This document shows, piece by piece, positions 23,096-34,100 of a DNA stretch of 64,000 nt. Source of the DNA: Sarocladium kiliense (lineage: Eukaryota > Ascomycota > Sordariomycetes > Hypocreales > Sarocladiaceae). The stretch spans positions 124,001 to 188,000 of the forward strand of contig JAUZTG010000004.1 in the NCBI GenBank assembly GCA_030734395.1, read 5' to 3'. Numbering within the stretch: the first letter of the stretch is position 1; every line of letters begins with the position of its first letter. The position numbers were made by a program, and so were the translations under genes. The notes below the pieces were generated by a model. That model made no database searches, was not told the origin of the DNA, and saw only the letters and a program-made list of their open reading frames with translations.

Positions 23096-23435
23096 CTTGG
23101 AACGTGAAGTTGCCGAGCTTATGCGCAGCAGAGAAAAGGTTGATGAAAATCAATGATCCGTTTCGGTTGAATGATCACGCCAGGTGAAGCCGGGGGCATG
23201 AGGTCATTCCAGCTTGAGCTGCACGTGACCGCGCGCTCAGATCGCGTTGGTTGTGCCTGGGGAGCTCCACTGCGGCTGCATCTGCCTAGAAGTGGGCCGT
23301 GCCTCAGCTGCTTGCACGACGACCAACAAAACCACGCCGTGAATGCTCACGCCGCCAGCTTAATTTCACGAGTTTATCCTTCAAGTTTCTCATTGTTGTC
23401 ACAGGCCGGGCTGGCGAGTTGCTCCTGAGTTCACA
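23096..23435. promoter_or_regulatory. Divergent promoter between TMEM205-like gene and Ku80
   Basis: A compact 340-base head-to-head spacer. No specific motif is claimed. Confidence 0.5.
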
Positions 23436-25921
23436 ATGGCGGATAAAGAGGCGACAGTGTTCATTATTGACCTGGGGTCATCCATGGCTGAAAGTCACAA
23501 TGGCCGATCTCAGTCCGACCTTGACTGGAGCATGACATACGTATGGGACAAGATCACCGATATTTTAGCTGCAAGCCGGAAGACCTTGTGCGTCGGAGTT
23601 GTTGGATTGAGAACAGATGAGACCGACAATAAGCTCCAGGATGACGATGGGTACGAGAACATCTCAGTCCTGCAGGAGCTGGCGCCAATGAGCATGTCAT
23701 CCCTACGGAGCCTGCAAAACACGATCAAGCCAAGTCAGACGGTTGCAGGAGATGCTGTCTCGGCCATTGTGGTCGCAGTGGACATGATTGACACGTTCAC
23801 GAAGAAGCTGAAGTGGGTTCGTAAGATCGTCCTGGTGACGGATGGCCAGGGTGCGCTGGATGCAGATGACATCTCGGACATTGCAAAGAAGATGAACGAT
23901 TCCAGTATTCAACTTACTGTCTTGTATGTCCACTTGATCACCCTGATGTATACCTTACTGACAGATTAGGGGTGTTGATTTTGATGATCCCGAGTACGGT
24001 TTCAAAGAGGAGGACAAGCCAGCCATTAAGGTGCGCGACCGAAGGATGCTCATCCTAAGGTGACTGACCTAACTTTCATAGGCTGAGAACGAAAAGACCC
24101 TACGATCGCTCGTTGAAGACTGCAACGGTGGTGTGTTCGCGTCAATTGCCGAAGCTATTGATGAATTAGAGACACCACGGATTAAGGCCGTTAAGCCTTA
24201 CAAGTCGTACGACGGTCCACTCACACTCGGCAATCCTGACAAGCTTCCCTCTGCACTGAATATCAATGTGGAGCGGTACTTCAAGACTCATCAAGCAAGG
24301 CCACTTGCCGCAAGTACAGTCGTCGTCAAATCGGAGACGGCAGCCACGCAATCAACACAAACGCTTGAAGGCGACGAGATGGAGGGTGTCGAATTTTCCG
24401 CGGTCAAGCAAGCGCGCTCATACAAAGTGAACGATCCTGATGCACCAGGTGGTAAGCGTGATGTCGAGTTCGAGTCATTAGCAAGGGGCTACGAGTACGG
24501 CCGGACAGCAGTACACATCAGCGAGTCAGAACACAACATCACCAAGATCGAGACAACGAAGAGCTTCTCAATTGTCGGCTTCATACCATGGGATCGTGTA
24601 AGTGGACCATTGATTCGTAGGACAGCTGCACTTATTGACCGGATGATAGTACGAGCCGTTCCTGAACATGGGTGAGACAGGCGTGACGGTTGCTCGGAAG
24701 AGCGACCTTAAGTCAGAGATTGCGCTGTCGTCGCTTATTTGGGCGCTCATGGAGCTTGAGTCGTATGCAGTTGCCCGAATCGTCACGAAAGACGGCAAAG
24801 ATCCTCTGCTTGTTCTGCTAGCACCACAGATCGATCCTGAGATTGAGTGTCTGTACGACATCCCGCTGCCATTTGCAGAAGACGTCCGCAGCTACCAGTT
24901 CCCACCGCTGGACCGAGTCATTACTGTCAGTGGCCAGACCATGAAGAAACATCGTTTCCTGCCAACGGATGAGTTGAATGAGGCTATGGGTGATTATGTT
25001 GATGCCATGGATCTTTCGGGATATGGCATTGATGATGATGGGTAAGTATTCGCCTTGCCAACGAAAAGCCCTTGTGCTGAACCTCCACAGCGAACCAGCT
25101 GAGTATGCGCCAATCGACGACGCCTTCAACCCGGCCATTCATCGTATCAACCACGCAGTCAAAGCCAGAGCGATTCATCCAGATGGTCCTGTACCGTCTA
25201 TCCCCCCACTACTCACGCGATTTGCGGCGCCCCCAGAGGATCTGATCGGCAAGGTGCAAGGCAGGATAGATTCACTCATCCTAGCAGCTGAGGTCAAGAA
25301 AGGTGAGACTCGGCAGCCATATACTTACACATGCCATCACTGACGCTTCTTAGTCCCGCCGAAGGCAAAGGGCAAATACAGAAGGGAGGCTGTCAAGCCG
25401 ATCTCTGGTCTCGACGTGGATGCCCTGCTTGGCGACGAGCCACGAGGCACAAAGATCTCTGAAGATAACCCCGTGCCTGACTTCAAACGTATATTAGGCA
25501 CATCTGAGCAGGTCAGCGAGATCGAAGATGCCGCCAAGCAAATGGGCGGCATCATCCGAACTCTGATAACGGATAGCTTCGGTGACAGCAAGTACGACCA
25601 AGCCATGGAATGTCTTGGAGTCCTTCGCGAGGAGCTCATTAATCTTGAGGAGCCTGGACTGTACAACACATTCATCAAGGACGTCAAGAAGAACATGCTG
25701 TCGGGTGCTTATGGCGGTGATAGGAGGGACTTCTGGTTCCAAATTCGAGGTGCAAAAATGGGCTTGATTGACACGAGGCAGTCAGAGGTGTCAGATGTCT
25801 TACCAGAGGCCGCAGACGAGGTAAGTTCCTGTCCAGTACCTCCACTGATCAGTGCCTTCATATCAATGTTGCACGACTGATCGCTAATGATACCTGAATA
25901 CAGTTCTACAAGTCACGATAG
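23436..25921 (+). CDS. KU80: ATP-dependent DNA helicase II subunit 2 (Ku80)
   Basis: Seven exons (23436-23923, 23970-24030, 24082-24597, 24650-25041, 25091-25302, 25354-25820, 25904-25921) give 717 residues, the typical fungal Ku80 length. The N-terminal von Willebrand-like domain starts with VFIIDLGSSM and contains KIVLVTDGQG. The Ku core beta-barrel follows (for example KSFSIVGFIPWDR and ARIVTKDGKDPLLVLLAP). The C-terminal part holds the helical Ku80 tail (QMGGIIRTLITDSFGDSKYD). Ku80 pairs with Ku70 to ring broken DNA ends, starts non-homologous end joining and protects telomeres in the nucleus. The last exon encodes only FYKSR. TOP3, another recombination gene, lies about 6 kb away, which is probably coincidence. 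Confidence 0.95.
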
Positions 25922-26390
25922 TTTGGGCCACACTGGATGTAAGATGAAAGGTATGGGAACACTTTCGTGTGATTAGATCTGAGGCAGTGGTGCGATGCGA
26001 GATGAAGCGGGGACATCACATGTAGACTAGAATAGTGCAGCGCAATGATACCTTCATGTTGATGAAAATACGTCCACCAATAACGGAGCAGATTGTCTCC
26101 CGTGGTGAAAGAAAAGAGCACTACGAGCAGCTTGAACGAGATGTGTGCCCGATCGCGACAAAGAATCACATGGTCTTGCCTTATCAACTGTTGGTCACTG
26201 CCAACTGCGGCCACCTGCGTCTTCCCTCGAATCACCGGTCAGCTCTCCACCACGACTTATCATCACTTCAGCTGCTACCACAACCCTTTCATTGCATCTT
26301 CTTGCGCCTCTGCACAGCGCATTAAACGCATTTCTCCTGAAATTGAACATTCGAGTCTCTTTATACTTTTAGCAAACCATCGGCTTGAAC
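25922..26390. other. Intergenic stretch between Ku80 and Gfd2-like gene
   Basis: About 470 bases: the Ku80 3' flank and the CT-rich promoter and leader of the next gene. No further element is recognised. Confidence 0.55.
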
Positions 26391-28060
26391 ATGGCTGAGC
26401 AGGAGGACTTTGAGCGTCGGCTCAAACAGCTGCAGGAGATCCTGGATGAGAGAGTGACCATGCTCACGAAACCGCCAAAACGCCCGAAAGGCAAACCACG
26501 GCCTACAAACACTTCTCAAGGCCGCCAGAACAGCCAGACCTCTTCTCATGGCTCGTCAGAATTTATTTCGTCAACTCAAGGCACAGTGCCAGAACCACCC
26601 AAAGGCGCCACGCCTAATCGCACGCCTGCCCAAGGTACTTCCGCGCGAGAAATGCAAGCAGCCATGAGCTTCTTCAAGAATGGCAGATTTCAGATAGGAA
26701 AGCCTTTGAAGGAGGACGTGGCATTTTGCCCTTGGAACACAGTCATCACCTATCCAGGTCGCTTTATTGGCAAAACAAACAGGCCGCGCGTAAGTCGACT
26801 AAGTGAAACTTCTCGAAGGCGTGAACCCAAGCTGATGTTCTCCAGGCCCGAGTATACTTCGACTCGATCTATGAAGGCAGAGATTGGGATTTGTGAGCCG
26901 GATTCTACTGAATGCCCTGGTTCGCGGTCGTTAACTTTCTCTCAGCTTCTATCTTCACAGCCCAGAGAGACCAGACAATGAGCCGTTCTTGCTGGTGCCG
27001 ACAGCACAGTTCGTGGGCTTCCTGGAGCACATCAACAAGTGTCTCAAGACCGCTCTCGTCATTCCTCGAGGTATGGAGTCCAAGTTCTCTATCATCTTTC
27101 GCGGACCTGGCATGCCAAAGCCTCGATACCTCACGCGAAGCAGTGATCAACGTACATTCAAGGTCGACAAGTTTCCGGAGCTTGACGATGATGATCTTGA
27201 AGCGTACGAGGCCATGGAGCCACCGCGCCAGAAGGAGATTCAGAAGTTTCTGCAAGCTTTCAGCTCTCGCCATCCTGATAAGGTCAAGAAAGATAAACGG
27301 CGCGAGAAGGAAGATGCCGGGATGCTGCTTGATGCGCAAAGGATGCTGGGGTTGAAGGCGTCACTGGTGCCGTTGGATGTAGTTTTCATCTGCATTGACG
27401 TTGAGGCATTGGAGAGAAAGCCATTTCCGGTCTCCGAGATTGGCATCGCAATTGTTGACACAAGAGATCTTAAAGGGGTATCGCCGGGGCCAGCTGGCAG
27501 GGATTGGTGGCCGCTCATTAAAGCATTCCATCTCCGCGTGAAGGAGTACTCTGGGCTCAGGAACTACCAATTTGTCCAAGGATGTCCTAACAAGTTCGGC
27601 TTCGGGTAAGTAAAAAGCAGCAAGCGGTCCTTTATTTGACGACTGACAGGCGCTACTTTGTAGGCAAAGCACGTTTCCTCCGAAGGCGGAAGTGGCAGAA
27701 GCAATCATGGAGATTCTCAAACCATGGTATCCCGGCGACCGTGATCTTGTCCTCGTCGGCCACGATGTGCACCAGGACATCAAGTACCTCGCAGAGCTTG
27801 ATATCCACACACAGGACATGCGCTTCATCCGGCAAATCGACAGCCAAGTGCTGCACAAGTCGTGGCGGCAACTGAAGGATGGTCGCGGTCTTGAGGCGGT
27901 GCTTTCCGAGCTCTGCATGCAGTACCAATGGCTTCATAATGCAGGAAACGATGCCGTATACACCATGCGCGCTGTGCTCGGAGTGGCAGTCGAACAGAAG
28001 AGAGAAGAGGAGCTGCTGGCCAAGGATGAGAAGTTTGTACCAGCCCTCTTCATTGCTTGA
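26391..28060 (+). CDS. Gfd2/YDR514C-like RNase H-fold protein
   Basis: Exons 26391-26789, 26846-26892, 26946-27605 and 27664-28060 give 500 residues. The first 90 residues are disordered and rich in Pro, Ser and Thr. The C-terminal half has a DEDD-exonuclease-like fold: the metal pair in VFICIDVEALE, a third acidic residue in VGHDVHQDIKYL, and a last aspartate in HNAGNDAVYTMRA. This order matches the C-terminal domain of yeast Gfd2 and YDR514C, factors linked to mRNA export and of unproven nuclease activity. The middle carries KFSIIFRGPGMPKP and a highly charged linker (DKVKKDKRREKED). All acidic ligands appear present, so catalysis is possible. The ATG at 26391 was chosen over upstream non-ATG codons. 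Confidence 0.82.
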
Positions 28061-28404
28061 GCAAGGCATGGGCATACGAAAATAGGGGGGTGCGTAGTTG
28101 TACTGGGAGAAGAGAAATTGACCCCTAGGGCTTGTTGATTCGATTATGCATTGCTGAAGAGCAAGAACCCTTCCCTAGCCTAGACAGCTCTGCCGTATGC
28201 TTCAGCTAGATTCGAACTCAAGTCTCCTTGCCCTGGTCCCCGATAAATGGTAAACCTTCCTCAAATCAAGAAAACGCCATCGCTGTGTCTGTTATGTTGT
28301 TGTACAAAGATACACGGGGTTCTCATCGCTCCCCCTTTCCCAGGTCTCGATCTTCCTGCGTCGTACAATGCCGCCACCCTGCTTCTAGACAAGGGTCAAA
28401 ATTC
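28061..28404. other. 3' flanking stretch between convergent genes
   Basis: About 340 bases between the Gfd2-like and Pam18 stop codons. A tRNA-like GTTCGAATC string occurs on the minus strand near 28210 but lacks cloverleaf arms. Confidence 0.55.
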
Positions 28405-28830
28405 TCATGCTTTGTCTAACAACTCCTTCGCTTCGTTGACTTTGGTCGCGAGATACGGGCTACCGCCTCTGTCGGGGTGGTTGAGAAGCATGATGGTACG
28501 GTGGGCCTTGCGGACCTTGTCCTTCGTAATCGCGCGCTCACTACGTCGCTTGTCAGTATTCGCGATACCCTTCTGCGTTTCATCAGAACGTACTTGAGCG
28601 AGAGGATCAGAGACGCCTCCTTCTTGGTCATCTTAGGCTCGAAGCCACCCTTGTAGAAGGCCTTGCCCATGGCACCGACGCCGCCGCGGGAGCGTCGCCA
28701 TGCGACGAGACCAGCTCGGCCCTGTTGAGTATCTGTCAGTCCGCCATTCCACGATGAGAGAGTTTTGGGAAGTGCATACGAGAAATGCGGCGACGGCAGC
28801 GCCCGCACCGATAGCAAAAACGGAAGCCAT
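28405..28830 (-). CDS. PAM18: Mitochondrial import motor J-protein Tim14
   Basis: Exons 28830-28780, 28721-28594 and 28540-28405 give 104 residues. A short N-terminal membrane segment (VFAIGAGAAVAAFLV) is followed by a GRAG and basic stretch, then FYKGGFEPKMTKKEA and the J domain with its essential HPD motif in LLNHPDRGGSPYLATK. This is the normal layout of Pam18/Tim14, an inner-membrane protein that exposes its J domain to the matrix and stimulates mitochondrial Hsp70 in the PAM import motor with Pam16 and Tim44. The length and intron positions give a clean frame ending NEAKELLDKA. It is head-to-head with RLP24; both are growth-essential genes, so co-expression would be sensible. Confidence 0.93.
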
Positions 28831-29282
28831 TCTGCGTGGATTTCAACGTTGGTTTTCCGGGGGTTGGGCTGTCGTTCAATAATCTTGCCTTGGTGTTCAA
28901 GTTTTGTCGCGATCTCGGCTTGGTCCGGGGCTCGGGATGAGCAGACGGAGAATGGTTGATCCGAGTCCAGGTACTATCGATAACCTGTCCCTTGCCCCAC
29001 ACTCTTAGCTCTCCCGCGCCCAAAAAAAACCAGAGGCAGGTTGCAAAGAAAAAAAGTTCGAGATTCCGCGGGGCGAGCTCTGGTTGCGATTACACCAGAA
29101 CACCATATTTCGAAACTCTTCGGCAAGCCTGATTTGACGGCTCCAGGACACAGTGTCGATTGTGTTGTACATACAGATCTCTGGCTGCGACACTTTTGCC
29201 TGATATTCGCAGCTCATCTCACAATCTATCAACGAACTTCTCCTCAAGTCCAGGACATAGGATCTAGGAACTCGTCGCAAAG
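28831..29282. promoter_or_regulatory. Divergent promoter between PAM18 and RLP24
   Basis: A 452-base spacer with two A-rich tracts (near 29022 and 29048), as often found in promoters of growth genes in ascomycetes. No specific factor site is claimed. Confidence 0.5.
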
Positions 29283-29992
29283 ATGGTGCGCATTGAGACC
29301 TGTTACTTCTGCTCGAGGCCGGCATACCCGTCCAAGGGTATCACCTTCGTCAGGAACGATGCCAAAGTCTTCCGTTTCTGCAGGAGCAAATGCCACAAGA
29401 ACGTGAGTTTTCAGAGCGCCTCTACTTGTTTCCCATTCATGCTTGCTAATGACTATCTGTACAGTTCAAGATGAAGCGTAACCCACGCAAGCTGAAGTGG
29501 ACAAAGGCCTTCCGCAAGGCCGCCGGCAAGGAAATGACCGTCGACTCTACCCTCCAATTCGCCGCTCGCCGCAACGTCCCCGTTCGCTACGACCGGGACC
29601 TCATGCAGAAGACCCTGCACGCCATGGAGCGTGTGTCCGAGATCCGCGCACGTCGCGAGCGTGTCTTCTACAAAAAGCGTATGGCTGGCAAGAGGGAGCG
29701 TGAGCTGGCTGCTGCTCGCCGCCTGGTTGCTGAGAACGAGCACCTCCTGCCCAGGCTGCGTGGTAGTGAGAAGAAGAAGCTGCGTGAGGAGGGTCTTACC
29801 GAGGAGGAGATTGAGGGTATGGAGGCTGAGAGGGAGAAGACCAAGGCATTCGGCAAGGAGAAGAAACGGGTGGCAATCGCATTGGAAGTGGATGATGACG
29901 AGGATGATGATGAGGGTCTGGATGGTGTTGAGGAGGAGGACGATGAGGACGATGATGTTGATGTCGATGAGATGGACATGGATGCCGACTGA
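29283..29992 (+). CDS. RLP24: Ribosome biogenesis factor Rlp24 (L24e-like)
   Basis: Exons 29283-29402 and 29465-29992 give 215 residues. The N-terminal L24e zinc ribbon is clear: CYFCSRPAYPSKG and FCRSKCHKN supply a Cys4 site, then KRNPRKLKWTKAFRK. The body is basic and helical (RVSEIRARRERVFYKKRM), and the tail is a long acidic run of Asp and Glu. The length and tail distinguish Rlp24 from the ribosomal protein eL24. Rlp24 holds the eL24 site on pre-60S particles, recruits and activates the AAA-ATPase Drg1/Afg2, and is exchanged for eL24 in the cytoplasm. The gene is compact with one intron placed right after the zinc ribbon. Confidence 0.94.
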
Positions 29993-30579
29993 AGCGACGA
30001 TATCTTCATTCCTTTCGCTTTCGCTGCTTAGGAAAGTCGGCTCGGCCCTGGAGTTCTGGAGTTGGAATCATTTACTGTCAAGGCATACCACGGGCGTTTC
30101 GGGATTTAGAAACCAAAAGACGAAGCGTCACACGCGCTCTCACGAATTGAATCATATCTGCCGAGTCACAAGCCCTTGCCCCCTTACCCTGTCGATCTCG
30201 ACCTTATGCAAGATACAACACCCGAGCCAACAGGTAGCGATCCCTTGCTGTGCTCGCCACTGCTTTGGGCGACGATGAGCAAAAACACTTGCCATACGCT
30301 TTCGAATGACTGTCACTCTTGTTGGCCATTGTCACCATCGTGTCATCGAATCCGGTGTTAGTGAAAATGAATGATTCCCGTATCTATCCAATCGAAAGAG
30401 GTCAAACGCCAACCAACAAAAGAGATGCTTAACCCGAACTTGAGGCGGTAGCCCCTATGGAGTCATACTCGCTTGAACCCTTCAAGATACTCCGAAGTCT
30501 TCATGACTCGTCACCGAGTCTCAGTCATATCATCATGCAAGTGCAATTCCATCAACACCGGCCCGTATTCCATCCACCC
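29993..30579. other. Intergenic stretch between convergent RLP24 and Par32-like genes
   Basis: About 590 bases with no gene recognised. Only the 3' flanks of two convergent genes are expected here. Confidence 0.55.
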
Positions 30580-31107
30580 TCACTTCCGATCACCCGCAAG
30601 CACGGCTCTCGGGGGCATCTTCAAGCCATTCACCGCCTCCGTGACAGTCTGCTCAATCTCAGAGCTCTTCTTGGTCTCCGCTTTCCAGTTGGGCACTTCC
30701 TCCGTCTTCTGGCTATAGTTACCAGCTCCACCCCTGCCACCAAGCGCCATCCGGTTCACAGCCTTGCCGGCAGCTGCATTAGCACTCGCCTTCGCGGTGA
30801 TCTTCTCCTCGGCAGCCTGCTGCTCCCAGGCGGTCGAAGGATCAACGTAGTTACCCGCTCCTCCACGACCTGCGCGGGCGTATTGGCCCGGAAGAGGGGT
30901 GTTGGAGGAAGGCAAGGGTTGAGTTGAGGGGTCGGGGTGTTGGGCCTCAAGGTCCTTAAACGCAGGGCTGTCAGAGGATTTCTTCAGTCTGAGAAAGGAA
31001 AACCAGGAGTTCACCTTATTGGTATTGTCAGGTACGGCGGGCTTGGAGTAGAAGTTGCCTGCGCCGCCTCGGCCGATCTTGCGAAAGACGTCTTGGGTCT
31101 GAGACAT
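30580..31107 (-). CDS. Par32-like (DUF3602) GRGGAGN-repeat protein
   Basis: A single 175-residue frame with three copies of a GRGGAGN motif: GRGGAGNF near residue 13, GRGGAGNYVDPS near 80 and GRGGAGNYSQ near 124. The rest is polar and probably disordered. The repeat defines the DUF3602 family; its yeast member Par32 (Amu1) inhibits ammonium permeases when TORC1 activity drops. Whether this protein has that role is inference from the shared motif. A stretch near residue 30 resembles a GT-AG intron but would be only 26 bases and would shift the frame, so it was not spliced. No membrane segment is present; a cytosolic or membrane-associated location is likely. Confidence 0.8.
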   Translation of the reverse strand: MSQTQDVFRKIGRGGAGNFYSKPAVPDNTNKVNSWFSFLRLKKSSDSPAFKDLEAQHPDPSTQPLPSSNTPLPGQYARAGRGGAGNYVDPSTAWEQQAAEEKITAKASANAAAGKAVNRMALGGRGGAGNYSQKTEEVPNWKAETKKSSEIEQTVTEAVNGLKMPPRAVLAGDRK

Positions 31108-34100
31108 GGTGCTTGTAAGGGTGATAAGCGAAGATGTCTGTGATATGTGTGTATCTTCAATTTGCGGTGAGAAGAGTGAGTGAGTTCAGACAAAATAGTT
31201 CAACGGTGTCGGTCTAAGGATGAGTTCTCGTGGCAAGAGCCAGATAGTGTAGTGTTCCACGTGCTGTTTTAAGAGAAGGTTGTCAGTCTGGATCTCGGTG
31301 ATCAAGAACCAGCTTTATGCCCTATCCAAATTATATCACAGACCCCGAAGTGGGAGGTAGAAGCTGATATCCAAACCGATGAGGCAAACGAAAATGTACA
31401 AACACTGATAACCACGAGCCTATCAGAAGTTTAAATACGAGAGATTGTAAGGCTGTCGACCAAACCCCCAAGCCTGGTGTTTGGCTGATGTGGAGCTGGA
31501 TCGCTTGCGGTTATCAATCCGTTTGACACACCGTCAGGCTGTCGCGAGCGTTCATCCTACCCTGTAGCTCTGATCTGCGTCAGTGATCGTCGACGCAACA
31601 GCAAGGTGCCCTGGTCGTGATTGCAACAGACGTAAGATCCGCAAGGGCGGGTAGATCCGAGCAATGTACATTCTGAGATGGCATGAGCGGGTTGGCCCGC
31701 AGAAAGGAGTAGGTCATTAGCTTTTAGGTATTGATGTACATCATGGTCAGTATTGGGGGCATGGACATCGCAGATCATCACCAGGACGGGCAGCAAAACA
31801 CCTTCCTCTACTTTCATCATGCTTATTCAGGCCAAACATAGCAAGGGGGTCAATGTATCAAGCCCGAAAATCTATTCATGGGCTGTCCTGCCTTCTCGAG
31901 TTGGTCAGAATCGCATGGATTTGAAGTGAGCTTGTTGTGACTTCCGGGTAGGCTGTGACAAGCGCAGTCTAGACGGAACTCTCTCTCTCACCTTGCCAAA
32001 CGGTGGCCTCGGCCACAAGCACAGCCAGACTGAGACAGACGCACATTCGAACACACACCTTCGGGTCCGATGCAGAGCTCCCGCCTGTGCGGCTACGCCC
32101 GGGCCCCAAACGCCAGCCTCCATTCCTTACGGCAAGCAACGGCCAAACATTTTTTTTTGTGCGAGAAACTACCGCGACAAGTACCCCGAACACAGCACAG
32201 CCTAAGATCGAGATGAGCGTCCTAAATCCCGATCTTAGGAAAACGGAGGCAGTGGGCGACGGAAGTCACAAATGGGTCTAGCGTCAAAGGAGCGCATAGA
32301 CAGGCAATAAACCACACACGCCTCTCGGGCCTCTGCCCAACAAAAATAAGACAAAACAACTAAGCTTTGCGGCGCGTCCTCCCTTCCCGCGGTATAGAGC
32401 GCTCGCTGGATGGGCTTCCGGGACCATAAGCGCCGTGAAGGATGGTGGTTCGCTGGAACTGGCACAATGATTTTGATCTGAGGGGTATAGAAACGGAGGC
32501 CTGATCAAGCGCTAGTTTCAATTGTCTTCTGCAGCATTTCGGAGTCCGCGATATGCAAGTCATCGAAGGGCTCTGCCCCTAGCCGAGTAAGACATGATAC
32601 TTCTTCTTGGAACTTTTTTTTCTTATGGCCCTGACTTCACTTCCACGGCGAGTACTTGCGTTCCCGTTGGGCCCGCTCAGTCGCTGTGCCTTACAGCAAT
32701 CCGCTTGTCAAGACCGTCAACCCTGTCCAAACGAGCGTTGAAAGAGGGCCGAATTGATAAGAGCCGACGCTAGACCATGTTCCCGACCACTGCAATCTGT
32801 CCAGGAAGAGTAGCGATTTGCACAACTCCCCTGGCCGGTGCTCGAGGACCTGGTACACACATGGTGGGTTCTGAGGCCCGTGTATGGTACGAGGAGTGAA
32901 TGGGTATCCGCATGCCCAGGCATGGTACCCCGGCCAGCACGCCAGGAACCACGCAGCGGGCTCGGTAGGTTCCCAGGCTGCCAGCGAGTGATCGACCTAG
33001 ATAGCTATCGGATGGACGCGGATCAGCCGTTGAGACTCGTCAGGCACCGCGCGAAAAAGGGACGAGCCGTCTGGAACCCGGCGACTTGGAATCAACAATC
33101 GGCTGATCGAGGAGGCGATTTCTTATTCTCTCGTATTGCTTATCGCTCATTGCCGTCTCTTTGCCACTCTGGAGAGGGGCCTGAATCCATTACCTATCTT
33201 CAGACATCAGGTCCAGTGGCTGGCAATATCGCAGCAAGCGTCCCCTCCCCCGCTCTCCATTGAGGAGCTGCTGCACGCCCCCCTTCAGCTTGGCGGCGGT
33301 GATGGGGCAGCACCGAGGCGCGAGAGTTGCAACGCACTCGATGACCGAGAGACCCCGAACCCCTCAGAACCACAACGGAAACTACTTGCAGTGGCCGGTC
33401 ATGTGGCCGGGGATAATGGACTATGGAGCTGTTAGTTGATAATTGCCTACCTTGAGGGCTCCTCTGAGCTGCCCCAGAATTCGACTTATCACTAACCCCT
33501 GGTCCCTGGTCTCGCTGCTAGCGTGCGGGGAGATGGATGCGATGGTGAAGCGAAGGCATCTCTGAGGGGAAGTTCTGGATCCAGATCTGTAGCCGGATAA
33601 CGGAATTAGTAGGGGAAATGTGCAGTAGTTCTCAGGTGAGCCACTCAGTGCTTTGGATAACCGTAATAACCCACCGTTGGTGGACGGGGATAATGCCCTT
33701 TGCATAGGTGGTGCTGATACTACTGCGCCTCGAATTCTTACTAACGTTGCTCCCAACTGGGGCAGACTGGGGAACGGCGTAGCTTGCGAAGTAGCCGTGC
33801 CAGAGCCAGAATTCGGTTCGTTGGCTGTCTTTGATACTGTATCTCCATCTCGTCCTAAGATCCAGCTCTTCCTTGGCCGAACTAGACCCCAGCTTTTGTG
33901 GACCACCTTTGACGCCTCTCGAGTTTCCAGACCCCAAAGACTAGAGTGAGGGGAGGGGTTAGCCAGCATTCCGAGTGCTGGTCGAGACAACCAAGAAAAA
34001 AAAAGTTGAGTGATCGACACACTGGAAATTCGAATTGGGTCTATGGAGGATTGGTGGATGAAGGACAGTATATCTGATGACCTGTAAGATTGGTAGATCA

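Noticed and set aside
23436..25921. Functional linkage of Ku80 and TOP3 as a DNA-repair cluster
   Set aside because: Five other genes of unrelated roles lie in and around the interval, so closeness is better explained by chance.
28195..28225. tRNA B-box-like GTTCGAATC on the minus strand
   Set aside because: The flanks do not form a T-arm of five pairs, and no acceptor stem or A-box is found upstream.
30985..31020. Possible intron in the Par32-like gene
   Set aside because: It would be 26 bases long and would shift the frame, while the unspliced frame keeps all three GRGGAGN boxes.
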